Assembly: GCA_022792175.1 (NCBI GenBank)
Contig: JAAWAN010000023.1
Span: 62,001-126,000, forward strand
DNA length: 64,000 bases
From: Provencibacterium sp.
Lineage (GTDB): Bacteria > Bacillota > Clostridia > Oscillospirales > Ruminococcaceae
Reading direction: 5' to 3'
A model generated the notes under the pieces. It was not told the DNA's origin. It made no database searches and saw nothing but the letters and a program-made list of their open reading frames with translations. Within the stretch, counting starts at the first letter, position 1, and every line of letters starts with the position of its first letter. A program made the translations under genes and the position numbers. Positions 9,372 through 18,445 of this stretch are shown one piece after another.

Positions 9372-9407
9372 GAAAAAACAGCTGCAAAGAAAGCAGGCTG
9401 TTTTTTC
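9372..9407 (+). other. Hairpin between sbcD and sbcC
   Basis: A perfect 10-bp inverted repeat gaaaaaacag / ctgttttttc encloses an inner ctgc/gcag pair and ends in six T. It looks like an intrinsic terminator, yet it lies inside an apparent operon. It may lower sbcC relative to sbcD expression or protect the 3' end of the sbcD message. Confidence 0.55.
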
Positions 9408-9504
9408 GCCCACCGCCCGTTTATGGCCACCTGCCAAAAACCGGCGGCACACCCCTTAGCGTTAACCTTCCATCTTTTTATCTCGGAAAGGCAGGATAAA
9501 CGAT

Positions 9505-12474
9505 ATGAAACCTCTGTTTCTCACACTGCAAGCCTTCGGCCCCTTTGCCAAAAGGCAGCAGATTGATTTTACCCTTTTTGAGCAGTCCGGCATTTTCCTG
9601 CTGACCGGCCCCACCGGCGCGGGAAAAACCACCCTGTTTGATGCCATTTCCTTTGCCCTCTTCGGTGCGCCGAGCGGGGATACGCGCGAAAGCTACTCGC
9701 TCAAAAGCCAGTATGCCGATGATGAGGTCGTCTGCTCGGTCTCCTTTTCTTTTGAAATCGGCGGGCGGCGTTATACCGTCAGCCGCACGCCCAAGCAGGA
9801 CCGGCTCTCAAAACGCACCCATGATACGCGCACCGTCCCCGAAAGCGCAGAGCTTTCAGGGGATGAAAAGCCGCTCTCGGGTGTCCCGGCCGTCAATGCG
9901 CGCCTGCGCCAGCTGCTGGGGATGGACCGCGAGCAGTTCCGGCAGATTGTGATGCTCGCGCAGGGGGATTTCATGCGGCTGCTGCAGTCGAAAAGCAGCG
10001 AAAAGGAGGCCATCTTCCGAAAAATCTTTTCAACCGGGCGCTTCAGCCGCTTCACCGAGCGGCTGCGCGAGCAGGCGCTCTCACTCAAAAGGGAGCGGGA
10101 GCAGAATGTGCAGCTGCTGCTGGGGGCCGCCCGCTCAGCCGCTTTTGAAGATATGAAGCCGCTCGAAGAGGCGCTCGCCGGAGAATTTCCGAATATATCC
10201 CTTCTGCAGAGCCTGCTGCGGGGACAGATCGATGCGGACGAAAACCGCTTTTCACTTCTGGAGGAGCAGCTTGCCCGGCTTGAGCGGCAGCTGCAGGCCC
10301 TCGACCCGGAGGCGGCCAAAAGCCTGCTAAAGCAGTTTTCCCTGAGAGAGCAGCTTATTCTCCAGCTGAAAGCTTATGAGCAGGCGCATCCCGCAAGGGA
10401 GGCGCTCGCCGAAAGGATACGCCGCGGAGAAGAAGCACAGCACCTCGAGCCGCAGGCGCTGCACCGCCGGCATGCCCAAGAGGACAGGGATAAGCTGCAG
10501 AAAAAGCAGCAGGATACCGCTACCCAGCACCGGCAGGCAGAAGAAGCGCTCGGCCGCGCTGTCAAGGCAGAGCAGGAAGTTCCCGCCCTGCGCACCCGGG
10601 CGGAGGAGCTCTCCAAAGAGTCTGCACAGCTTGATACGCTGCTCAGCCAGCTTAAAAGGCGGGAGGAGCTTGCTGTCCAGCGCGCCGGGGCGCAGAAAGC
10701 GCTTGCCAGAAGCCAGCAGCACGAAAAGCTCATCGAACGGCTGCAGGAGCGCGCTGCGCTGAAAGAGCAGCAGCAGCAGCTTTCGTTGCAGACAGAGTGC
10801 TGCCGCACGGCGCTCGCGCAGCAGCAGGCTGCACAGGAGGCTGCCCGCCAGTTTGCCGATTCGGATTTCAAATACCGCCAGAGCTACAATGATTTTTTAG
10901 ATGCGCAGGCCGGCCTTCTGGCGCTGCATCTGCAGACCGGGCGTCCCTGCCCGGTCTGCGGATCGACCGAGCATCCCTCCCCTGCCCCCAAACCTTCGCA
11001 GCCGGTTGGAAGGCAGCAGCTCGAAAGGCTCCAGAAAAAGCGGGAAGGTGACCTGGCCGCCGCCAAAAACGCCGAAGCCGCCTTCGCCGCCGCCCTCAAG
11101 GAGTTATCGGAAAAGCTGCCGGATGATATCTCCCTTTCGCTTTCAGAAAAGGCCCCTCTCGCCGAGCTGCTCGAGCGCCTTACGGAAAGCGCGCGGGAGC
11201 TCGATACACAGTACCAGCAGGCGCAGCAGCAGATTTCCGTCCTGTCCGACCCTTCGCGGCTGCAGCAGCCGCGCTATTTTGATCCAAAATATCTCGGACA
11301 GAGCCGGCTGGAGATGGCGGCAAAATGCGCGCAGGAAAAGGAGGCCATCGCCGCCCTTCTGCGGGAGGAGGAGGCGCTTGATGCCTCTTTGAGCGGCCTG
11401 CAGTCCCTCTCGGAACTGCAGACAAAGCGCGAGGAGCTCGACCGCCAGCGCAAAGACTTTTTGGAGCTCGCCGAAAAGCTTACCGGCGAGCGCTTTGCGC
11501 TGGCTGGCAGGGTGCAGGCGCTGAGCGAGCAGGCAGCACAGAACGCCGAAGCGCTGAAAAGCGCGGAAAAAGAGCTTCTGCAGAGCGAAGAGGCCTATCA
11601 GAACGCACTTTTAAAGAGCTGCTTTTCGGGAGAAGAGGATTATCTTCTCGCGCGCATGCCGCCGGACGAGCTGGCCGGGCAGCGGCGCTCGCTTTTGGAG
11701 GAGCAGCGGCGGGAGGAGCAGCTCTCCTCCCAACTTTCACTGTTAAAGGAGCAGCTGAAGGACCGCCAGCCGCCCGACCTTGGAGAAATGGAGAAACGCC
11801 GCCAGGCGCTTTTGCAGCAGCGGCAGGCGCTCTTTCGTGGGCGGGATGAAGCCTCCGCCCGGCTGGCGCAAAACCGCTCTGCCAATGAGCGAATTGCGCT
11901 TCTGGCAGAAAAGGGGTTAAAGCTGGATGCGGCTTTTCAGGATATCGGCGCGCTCGCCAACATCGCCGGCGGCAGCAACCCCCAGAAACTGACCTTTGAG
12001 CGCTATGTGCTCGGACGGTATCTGGAGGATATTATCCGGGTGGCCAACCCCCATCTGCGCCGGATGTCCCAGGGGCGCTATACCTTTCTGCGCCGGGAGG
12101 GCCGCGCCTCCTATATCTCCACTACCGGGCTCGAGCTGGAAGTGCTCGACAGCTACACCGGAAAAACCCGGCTGGTCGGCACCCTCTCGGGCGGCGAAAG
12201 CTTTCAGGCCTCGCTGGCCCTGGCACTGGGAATGGCCGATGTGGTATCCTTTAGCTGCGGGAACCTTTTTATCGATGCGCTCTTTATTGATGAAGGATTC
12301 GGCACGCTCGACTCCTCCGCGCTGGAGAGCGCGGTGGCAACACTGCTCTCGTTGCGCCAAAACGGGCGGATGATCGGAATCATCTCCCATGTCTCTGAAC
12401 TGCAGAATATGATTTCCGGGAAAATCATCATCACCCCGTCGCCGGAAGGCTCCCGGCTTCGGATTACCAGCTGA
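9505..12474 (+). CDS. sbcC: Exonuclease SbcC (Rad50-like ATPase subunit)
   Basis: SMC-like ATPase that partners SbcD. Residues 1-180 hold the N-terminal ATPase half with Walker A GPTGAGKTTLFDAI and the Q-loop segment MLAQGDFMRLL. A long Gln/Glu/Leu-rich coiled coil follows, interrupted near residue 487 by the zinc hook CPVCGS. The coiled coil then returns to the C-terminal ATPase half with signature LSGGESFQASLALALG and Walker B LFIDALFIDEGFGTLD. The length of 989 aa is typical. The RBS is ggaaaggcagga. The helicase gene follows 23 bp later, so the three proteins probably act together at DNA ends. Confidence 0.96.
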   Translation: MKPLFLTLQAFGPFAKRQQIDFTLFEQSGIFLLTGPTGAGKTTLFDAISFALFGAPSGDTRESYSLKSQYADDEVVCSVSFSFEIGGRRYTVSRTPKQDRLSKRTHDTRTVPESAELSGDEKPLSGVPAVNARLRQLLGMDREQFRQIVMLAQGDFMRLLQSKSSEKEAIFRKIFSTGRFSRFTERLREQALSLKREREQNVQLLLGAARSAAFEDMKPLEEALAGEFPNISLLQSLLRGQIDADENRFSLLEEQLARLERQLQALDPEAAKSLLKQFSLREQLILQLKAYEQAHPAREALAERIRRGEEAQHLEPQALHRRHAQEDRDKLQKKQQDTATQHRQAEEALGRAVKAEQEVPALRTRAEELSKESAQLDTLLSQLKRREELAVQRAGAQKALARSQQHEKLIERLQERAALKEQQQQLSLQTECCRTALAQQQAAQEAARQFADSDFKYRQSYNDFLDAQAGLLALHLQTGRPCPVCGSTEHPSPAPKPSQPVGRQQLERLQKKREGDLAAAKNAEAAFAAALKELSEKLPDDISLSLSEKAPLAELLERLTESARELDTQYQQAQQQISVLSDPSRLQQPRYFDPKYLGQSRLEMAAKCAQEKEAIAALLREEEALDASLSGLQSLSELQTKREELDRQRKDFLELAEKLTGERFALAGRVQALSEQAAQNAEALKSAEKELLQSEEAYQNALLKSCFSGEEDYLLARMPPDELAGQRRSLLEEQRREEQLSSQLSLLKEQLKDRQPPDLGEMEKRRQALLQQRQALFRGRDEASARLAQNRSANERIALLAEKGLKLDAAFQDIGALANIAGGSNPQKLTFERYVLGRYLEDIIRVANPHLRRMSQGRYTFLRREGRASYISTTGLELEVLDSYTGKTRLVGTLSGGESFQASLALALGMADVVSFSCGNLFIDALFIDEGFGTLDSSALESAVATLLSLRQNGRMIGIISHVSELQNMISGKIIITPSPEGSRLRITS

Positions 12475-12497
12475 GATGGACAAAGGAGGAAAGCGGC

Positions 12498-14843
12498 ATG
12501 CAGGAAATCATCCGGCTTTCGGTGCGCAGCCTGGTGGAGCTGCTGCTGCGCTGCGGCAACATCGATAACCGCTATGGCGGGGCGGACCGCATGGCGCAGG
12601 GTGCACGCATCCACCGCCAGCTGCAAAGCCAGGCGGGGGATGGCTATCAGAAGGAGGTTTCCTTCACCGATGAAACCGGGATGGAGGAGTTCCTCTTTCA
12701 CATTGAAGGACGGGCAGACGGCGTTTTCTTTGATGAAGAGGGGCCGGTCATCGACGAAATCAAAACAACCGCTGTCCCCATCGGGATGATTCACGAGGAT
12801 TTTGACCTCGCCCACTGGGGGCAGGCGATGTGCTACGCCCACTTCTGGCTCAAGCAGAACCCGGTGAAGAGCATTTCGGTGCGCCTTACTTATTTTCAGG
12901 TGGAAAGCGAAGAGACGGCGTACTTTCGGCGCCGCTTTACCCCGCAGCAGCTGGAGGATTTCTATCTGGGGCTGTTAAAAAGATATCTGCGCTGGGCAAG
13001 GCTGCAAAGCGAATGGCTCCCGGTGCGCACCGCCTCCCTGCGCCGGCTTTGTTTTCCCTATGCCCTCTATCGCCCCGGACAGCGGGAGATGGCGGCCGCC
13101 GTTTACCGCACCATCCAGGCGCAGGGACGGCTTTTCTGCCAGGCTCCCACTGGCATAGGAAAGACCATCTCCTCGCTGTTTCCCTCGCTGAAGGCAATGG
13201 GCGAGGGGCTCACCGGCCGCATTTTTTATCTGACGGCCAAAACGATCACCCGGCGGGCCGCTCTGAAGGCTCTGCTGCCGATGTACGAACAGGGGATGCG
13301 GCTCAAATCGCTCGTTTTGACCGCCAAAAACAAGCTCTGCCCGCTGGAAAAACCTGACTGCAATCCCGAAGCCTGCCCTCTGGCAGACGGCTACTACGAC
13401 CGGCTGCAGGAGGGACTTTTTGAAGCGGTCGGCAGCCGGGACTGCTTCACCCGCGAGGCAGTGGAGGAGATAGCGAAAAAGCACCGGCTGTGCCCTTATG
13501 AGTTTTCCCTTGAGCTCAGCGGCTGGTGTGATCTCATTATCTGCGACTATAACTATCTGTTTGACCCGCTGGTAAAGCTCGGCCGCCTGTTTTCTGAAAA
13601 GGCCGATAACCTCTATCTGATTGACGAGGCGCACAATCTCGTCGACCGCGCGCGGGAGATGTATTCCGCCCGGCTCAGCCGCGGCAGCCTGAACGCCTTA
13701 AAGCGGGCGGCAAAGGGTCAGAGAGAGCTTACTGTGCCGCTCGGGAAGCTCTCTGCCGCGCTCTACCATTTCTGCAGGCAATGCGAAGAGAGCGCTCAGA
13801 AGGAATGCACCCTTCCCGAGCTGCCGGAGGAGCTTATCCGCACCGCGCGCAGAGGGGTCGAGCAAATGGAAGGGTGGCTTACCAAAAACCGCGCCTCCCC
13901 GCTGCGGCCGGACGTACTGGAATGCAGCTTTATCCTCTCCTTTTTCCTGCAGGTCTGCGAGTGGTTTGATGAGCGGTATGCCGCCCTGTTTTCGGCAGAA
14001 GAGGAGGGCGGTACCCTTCGCCTTTTCTGTCTCGACCCTTCCGCTCAGGTAGATAAGGCACTCGAAACCGGAAGGGCCGCCATCCTCTTTTCGGCTACCC
14101 TCTCCCCCTGCGGCTATTTTGCCTCGGTGCTCGGCGGCCGGGAGAAAGCGAAGCAGTACCGCCTTTCTTCCCCATTTGACAGAAAAAATCTCTGCTTGCT
14201 CTGTGCCGACCACATCAGCGTAAAATACAGCGACCGGCAGAAAAGCCTTTTTGAGCTTACCGGCATGCTGCATGCCCTGGCTGCTGCCCGGGAGGGCAAC
14301 TATCTCTTCTTTTTCCCCTCCTATGTCTATCTGCGCGCGGCTTATACGCAGTTTCGTGAGCGCTTTCCGGAAACCGATGTTCTTCTTCAAAGCCCCGAAA
14401 TGGAGGAAGAGGAGCGGGAGCGCTTTCTCTCCCGCTTTTCGCAGGAGCGCTCCGGCACCCTCTGCGGCTTTTGTGTGCTGGGAGGCATCTATTCGGAAGG
14501 GATTGACCTGAAAGGCGAGCGGCTCATCGGCGCGGCAATCGTAGGCGTCGGGCTGCCGCAGATAGGCGCGCAGCCGGAGGCGCTGCGCCGATATTATGAC
14601 CGGGAAACGCCCGAGGGCTTCGATTTTGCCTATCGATTCCCGGGCATAAACAAGGTGCTGCAGGCCGCCGGACGAGTGGTGCGCAGCGAGACCGACCGCG
14701 GCGCCGTTTTGCTGATTGACAGCCGATTTTCTTCCCCCGCCTACAGCCGCCTGTTTCCCGAACACTGGCAGGGGATAAAAAGCGTGCGCTCCGAGCAGGA
14801 GCTGCAAAAGCATTTAAACATCTTCTGGCAGCAGAAGGAGTAG
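12498..14843 (+). CDS. XPD/DinG-like DNA helicase with N-terminal PD-(D/E)XK nuclease-like domain
   Basis: Superfamily 2 iron-sulfur helicase of 781 aa. The first 150 residues resemble a RecB-like nuclease: GRADGVFFDE followed by VIDEIKTT gives the Asp and E-x-K pattern. The helicase has Walker A APTGIGKTISS (about 214), four Cys around residues 279-335 (LCPLEKPDCNPEAC, then LCPYEF) where XPD-type enzymes bind a 4Fe-4S cluster, DEAH as YLIDEAHNLVD, and a C-terminal RecA domain ending with QAAGRVVRSETDRGAVLLID. It is directly downstream of sbcDC. Family members unwind DNA with a 5' to 3' bias; whether the nuclease half is active is inference. Confidence 0.88.
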   Translation: MQEIIRLSVRSLVELLLRCGNIDNRYGGADRMAQGARIHRQLQSQAGDGYQKEVSFTDETGMEEFLFHIEGRADGVFFDEEGPVIDEIKTTAVPIGMIHEDFDLAHWGQAMCYAHFWLKQNPVKSISVRLTYFQVESEETAYFRRRFTPQQLEDFYLGLLKRYLRWARLQSEWLPVRTASLRRLCFPYALYRPGQREMAAAVYRTIQAQGRLFCQAPTGIGKTISSLFPSLKAMGEGLTGRIFYLTAKTITRRAALKALLPMYEQGMRLKSLVLTAKNKLCPLEKPDCNPEACPLADGYYDRLQEGLFEAVGSRDCFTREAVEEIAKKHRLCPYEFSLELSGWCDLIICDYNYLFDPLVKLGRLFSEKADNLYLIDEAHNLVDRAREMYSARLSRGSLNALKRAAKGQRELTVPLGKLSAALYHFCRQCEESAQKECTLPELPEELIRTARRGVEQMEGWLTKNRASPLRPDVLECSFILSFFLQVCEWFDERYAALFSAEEEGGTLRLFCLDPSAQVDKALETGRAAILFSATLSPCGYFASVLGGREKAKQYRLSSPFDRKNLCLLCADHISVKYSDRQKSLFELTGMLHALAAAREGNYLFFFPSYVYLRAAYTQFRERFPETDVLLQSPEMEEEERERFLSRFSQERSGTLCGFCVLGGIYSEGIDLKGERLIGAAIVGVGLPQIGAQPEALRRYYDRETPEGFDFAYRFPGINKVLQAAGRVVRSETDRGAVLLIDSRFSSPAYSRLFPEHWQGIKSVRSEQELQKHLNIFWQQKE

Positions 14844-14869
14844 GCGCCCTGCTGCTTCCCTTTCTGTCC

Positions 14870-14903
14870 GGGCCGCCCTCCCCTGCGAAAGCGGCCCGCT
14901 TTT
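14870..14903 (+). terminator. Terminator after the helicase gene
   Basis: The stem gggccgc / gcggccc is followed by gctttt, 27 bp past the stop. A second short T-tract element (aggccttttttg) follows at about 14911-14922. The rest of this roughly 200-bp gap shows nothing recognisable. Confidence 0.5.
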
Positions 14904-15051
14904 AAAAAACAGGCCTTTTTTGATAACGCAGCTTTTTTCAGCAGCCAGCTGCTCGCGCCGGGCCGACAGGCGGTTTTATTTTTCAGGGGCACGGCATAAG
15001 CTTTAAAAGAATGGGAAATTTGCCTGCTGCTTTGAGAAAGGGGCGCTTTGA

Positions 15052-15345
15052 TTGATCTGCAGAATGTGTGACCTGCGCTATAAGGATGTCATCAATATCC
15101 ATGACGGGCGGCGGCTGGGCTGTGTCTGCGACCTAGATATCGATACCCAGAATGCCTGCGTAGTGGCTCTCATTATCTATGGCCGTCTCCGTTTTTTCGG
15201 ACTGCTGGGACGGGAGGAGGATATCATCATCAAATGGTGCAATATTAAAAATATCGGTGATGATATCGTCATCGTCGACTGCGATTTCGGCCCCGGCCCC
15301 GCCTGTCCGCCAAAGCGCTGGAACGGCTTCGGAAGAAGGGGTTAA
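15052..15345 (+). CDS. YlmC/YmxH-family sporulation protein (PRC-barrel)
   Basis: Small 97-aa protein made of one PRC-barrel-like domain. The N-terminal pattern CDLRYKDVINIHDGRRLGCVCDLDID is characteristic of the YlmC/YmxH family in spore formers, whose biochemical role is not established. The start is a TTG at 15052: the frame is closed just upstream by TGA, GAAAGGGG sits 8 nt before the TTG, and family members normally have 3-4 residues ahead of the Cys-Asp-Leu-Arg motif. The C-terminus ends in a Gly/Pro/Arg tail. It stands alone between two operons. Confidence 0.85.
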   Translation: MICRMCDLRYKDVINIHDGRRLGCVCDLDIDTQNACVVALIIYGRLRFFGLLGREEDIIIKWCNIKNIGDDIVIVDCDFGPGPACPPKRWNGFGRRG

Positions 15346-15423
15346 AGGGCAAAAGCCGTCTGCGAAAAAACGGCCCCACAAAATAAAATTTTGCTTTTTA
15401 TGGCGCTGCCCCGCGGCTGACAG

Positions 15424-15452
15424 TTGCATTTGCCGGAAAATTTATGTATGAT
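15424..15452 (+). promoter_or_regulatory. Promoter of the trxB operon
   Basis: TTGCAT and TATGAT are separated by 17 bp, about 40 bp upstream of the trxB GTG. Confidence 0.6.
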
Positions 15453-15493
15453 TAAAAGGAAATCCGTCAGAAAAAATCTATCTGGAGAAAAGG

Positions 15494-16423
15494 GTGGAAA
15501 GTCTATTGGCAGTGGAAAACATTGTTATCATCGGGGCAGGCCCCGCCGGGCTGACAGCCGCCATCTATGCGCGCCGGGCCGGCTATGAGGCCATCGTTCT
15601 GGAGGAGAATATCTATGGCGGGCAGGTCGCGACCACCTCTGCGGTGGAAAACTATCCCGGTTTTCGGGAAATAGGCGGCACAGAGCTCTCGGTGAATTTC
15701 TATGAGCAGGCTGCCGCGCTGGGGGCGGATATCCGCTTCGAACCGCTGACCGGCTGCGCACTGGAAAAAGAGGTAAAGCTTCTCACTACCCCGAACAGGA
15801 CACTGCAGACGCGCGCGGTCATTATTGCGGGTGGCGCCCAGCGGCGTATTCTCGGCTGTCCCGGGGAGGAGCGCCTGAAGGGCCGCGGGGTCAGCTACTG
15901 CGCCACCTGCGACGGCGCATTTTATAAGGATAAAGAGGTCGCCATCGTCGGCGGCGGAAATACCGCGCTGGAGGATGCGCTCTTTCTCTCAAACAGCTGC
16001 CGGCGGGTCCACCTCATTCACCGGCGGGAGGAGCTGCGCGGCGCCCCCATCCTGCAAAAGGCGTTTTTTTCACGGGAAAATATTGTTTTTCACAAAAAAC
16101 GGGTAGTGGCGGAAATTCTGGGAGAAAATGCCGTCAGCGAGCTGCGGCTGCAAAGCACAGAGGATAAAAGCGAGGAGCGGCTCGCTGTCAGCGGCGTCTT
16201 TGTCGCCATCGGCGTGCAACCGGATAATGCGCTTTACCGCGGACAGCTCCCGCTCAGCGAGGATGGTTACCTGCTCGCCGGGGAGGACTGCTTAACCCCG
16301 CTGCCCGGTGTCTTTGCCGCCGGGGACTGCCGGAAAAAGCCGTTGCGCCAGATTGTAACGGCCGTCGCCGACGGAGCGGTCGCCGCAACGATGGCGGCAA
16401 ACTATCTCAATCAGCTTCTCTGA
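15494..16423 (+). CDS. trxB: Thioredoxin-disulfide reductase
   Basis: FAD/NADPH enzyme that reduces thioredoxin. The FAD-binding motif GAGPAGLTAAIYARR is near the N-terminus, the redox-active disulfide is CATCDG (about residues 136-141), the NADPH-binding segment is GGGNTALEDALFLS, and the C-terminal FAD motif is GVFAAGDC. The length of 309 aa is standard. The start is GTG with GGAG 6 nt upstream. It heads a five-gene plus-strand series. A thioredoxin gene lies about 4.1 kb downstream on the opposite strand. Confidence 0.94.
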   Translation: MESLLAVENIVIIGAGPAGLTAAIYARRAGYEAIVLEENIYGGQVATTSAVENYPGFREIGGTELSVNFYEQAAALGADIRFEPLTGCALEKEVKLLTTPNRTLQTRAVIIAGGAQRRILGCPGEERLKGRGVSYCATCDGAFYKDKEVAIVGGGNTALEDALFLSNSCRRVHLIHRREELRGAPILQKAFFSRENIVFHKKRVVAEILGENAVSELRLQSTEDKSEERLAVSGVFVAIGVQPDNALYRGQLPLSEDGYLLAGEDCLTPLPGVFAAGDCRKKPLRQIVTAVADGAVAATMAANYLNQLL

Positions 16424-16456
16424 AAACCGAAGGCCCTGCAGAAAGGACTGAAACCG

Positions 16457-17728
16457 ATGTCTATTTTTTCCCCGGCAGATATTCTGATTCCCAAGGCGCC
16501 TTACCGGGAGCGCTTTTCGGTGGTCGCCTGTGACCAGTATACCAGCCAGCCGGAATACTGGCAGGAGGTTTCCCGTCTCGTTGGGGATGCCCCCAGCGCG
16601 TTAAAGCTCATCATTCCGGAAAGCGACCTTTCCTTTAGCGGCATGAAGGAGCGCATCGGGCAGGTGCATGCCGTGATGCAGGAATATCTTGATGGCGGCG
16701 TGTTCGACCGTGTTCCCGACAGCTACCTCTATATCGAGCGCACCCTGCGCGACGGACGGATACGCCGCGGCCTCATCGGCATGCTGGATTTAAAGGCCTA
16801 TGACTATGGCGCGCAGTCCACCCTGCCTGTACGCGCGACCGAGGCGACGGTGCTCGAACGTATTCCGCCGCGCGTAGCGGTGCGCGAGGGCGGCGCGCTG
16901 GAATCCCCGCATGTCATGGTGCTCTTTGACGACCCGCAGGACCGGGTGCTCACCCCGCTCTCTGCCCAAAAGGAGCAGATGGAAAAGCTCTATGACTTTC
17001 CCCTGATGATGAATAGCGGCTCGGTTGCCGGCTGGCGGGTTGACCCGCCAAAAGCGCAGGCGCTCGAAAGGGAGCTGCAAAATCTGGGCGATGCCAAACG
17101 GTTTTTCGAGCGTTACGGGCTGCGGGTCCCCGCGCTCGTTTTCGCCGTCGGAGACGGCAACCACTCGCTGGCCAGCGCAAAGGAGTGCTACCGCCGCCTG
17201 TGTGCGCAGTATGGAGAAGAGGCAATGGCAAAGCATCCGGCGCGCTATGCGCTCGTTGAGCTAGTGAACCTTTATGAGCCCTCGCTCGATTTTGAGCCTA
17301 TCCACCGGGTGGTGTTTGAAATCGACCGGGCACACCTTCTGAAGACCATGCGGGAATCTCTCCGGCTTTCGGAGGAACCCGCTCAGCAGCCTGCCCAGCA
17401 GTTTACTCTTCTGCAGGGTAAGGAGAGAAAAAGCTTTTATATCGGTGCCCCCCGCGCCAACATGGCGGTCGGCTCGCTGCAGAGCTTTCTGGATGACTAT
17501 ATCGGCCGCTATAGCGGCCGCTGCGACTACATACATGGCGATGAGGTGGTCGAAAAGCTCTCCGGGGAACCGGGATGCCTCGGATTTCTCCTCCCCCCCA
17601 TCGATAAAAATGAATTTTTCAAAACGGTTCTGGTCGATGGGGCGCTCACCCGGAAGACCTTTTCCATGGGACATGCCTGGGATAAGCGCTTCTATCTGGA
17701 ATGCCGGAGGATAAGCGAAAAGGCGTAG
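16457..17728 (+). CDS. DUF1015 family protein
   Basis: Protein of 423 aa matching the DUF1015 family, known by its conserved sequence but without a settled function. Recognisable segments are the opening PADILIPKAPYRERFSVVACDQYTSQPEYW, FAVGDGNHSLASAKECYRRL in the middle and HGDEVVEKLSGEPGCLGFLLPP near the end. The conserved GDGNHS suggests a catalytic or nucleotide-binding site, but this is inference. It sits 33 bp after trxB and 36 bp before an MBL-fold gene, so it is probably co-transcribed. Confidence 0.88.
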   Translation: MSIFSPADILIPKAPYRERFSVVACDQYTSQPEYWQEVSRLVGDAPSALKLIIPESDLSFSGMKERIGQVHAVMQEYLDGGVFDRVPDSYLYIERTLRDGRIRRGLIGMLDLKAYDYGAQSTLPVRATEATVLERIPPRVAVREGGALESPHVMVLFDDPQDRVLTPLSAQKEQMEKLYDFPLMMNSGSVAGWRVDPPKAQALERELQNLGDAKRFFERYGLRVPALVFAVGDGNHSLASAKECYRRLCAQYGEEAMAKHPARYALVELVNLYEPSLDFEPIHRVVFEIDRAHLLKTMRESLRLSEEPAQQPAQQFTLLQGKERKSFYIGAPRANMAVGSLQSFLDDYIGRYSGRCDYIHGDEVVEKLSGEPGCLGFLLPPIDKNEFFKTVLVDGALTRKTFSMGHAWDKRFYLECRRISEKA

Positions 17729-17764
17729 CCTCCTCCCTTTTCCGCAAGCGAGGTTAAAATACAG

Positions 17765-18403
17765 ATGGCTGATGTACATAAAATTGCCTCCGGAAATGTA
17801 AACTGCTATATCGTATCTGCGCACGGGCAGGCGCTGCTCATCGATACCGGCAGAAAAAAGCAGCGCGAAAAAATTCTAACCATGTGCAGGGCGTTTCATG
17901 TGAAGGGTATTCTGTTGACGCATGGGCATCTGGATCACTGCCAAAACGCAGCTTATCTGGCAGGCAGCCTGCATATCCCCATCGCGATGAGCGAAAAGGA
18001 CAGGAACCTGATCCCCGATAACCGCGCGCAGCCCCTGTCAGCCAAAACGCTTCCGGGAAAAATGCTGCTGGCCGCCTCCCTGTACAGCTTTGAAAAGGAA
18101 GAGCTGGAAGCCTTTGCGCCTGACTTCTATTTAAAGCCGGGGGAGCACCTGCATGAATGCGGCATGGATATCCGGGTAATCGGGCTGCCGGGCCATACCG
18201 AAGGCTCCATCGGCTTCGAGATTGATGAAGACAAGCTGTTCGTTGGCGATGCTTTGATGAACCTGCTTCATCCGGGCGTTTCGATGCTCTATACCGATGA
18301 GGGGCAGATGCTCTCCAGCGCCGCGCTGATTGGCAGCCTCGGAAAACGGACGGTTTATTTCGGACACGGAAGGCCCGGACAAAACCGGAAGTGGATAAAA
18401 TAA
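17765..18403 (+). CDS. MBL-fold metallo-hydrolase
   Basis: Metallo-beta-lactamase-fold hydrolase of 212 aa. The dinuclear metal site shows as LLTHGHLDHCQN (HxHxDH), a later His in LPGHTEGS, the Asp in LFVGDALM and a C-terminal His in VYFGHGRP, as in the glyoxalase II-like group. A hydrolase of thioesters such as S-lactoylglutathione analogues is possible, but the substrate cannot be deduced. The spacing before the AEC transporter gene is 42 bp and contains a small ctgccgg/ccggcag hairpin without a T-run. Confidence 0.88.
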   Translation: MADVHKIASGNVNCYIVSAHGQALLIDTGRKKQREKILTMCRAFHVKGILLTHGHLDHCQNAAYLAGSLHIPIAMSEKDRNLIPDNRAQPLSAKTLPGKMLLAASLYSFEKEELEAFAPDFYLKPGEHLHECGMDIRVIGLPGHTEGSIGFEIDEDKLFVGDALMNLLHPGVSMLYTDEGQMLSSAALIGSLGKRTVYFGHGRPGQNRKWIK

Positions 18404-18445
18404 AAGAACAGCTGCCGGGCCTCCGGCAGGAAAGGATGAGGTAAA

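Noticed and set aside
8106-9452. 448-aa minus-strand ORF opposite sbcD
   Set aside because: It lies wholly antisense to a gene with all SbcD motifs, shows no family features and is rich in residues expected from reverse reading of GC-rich codons.
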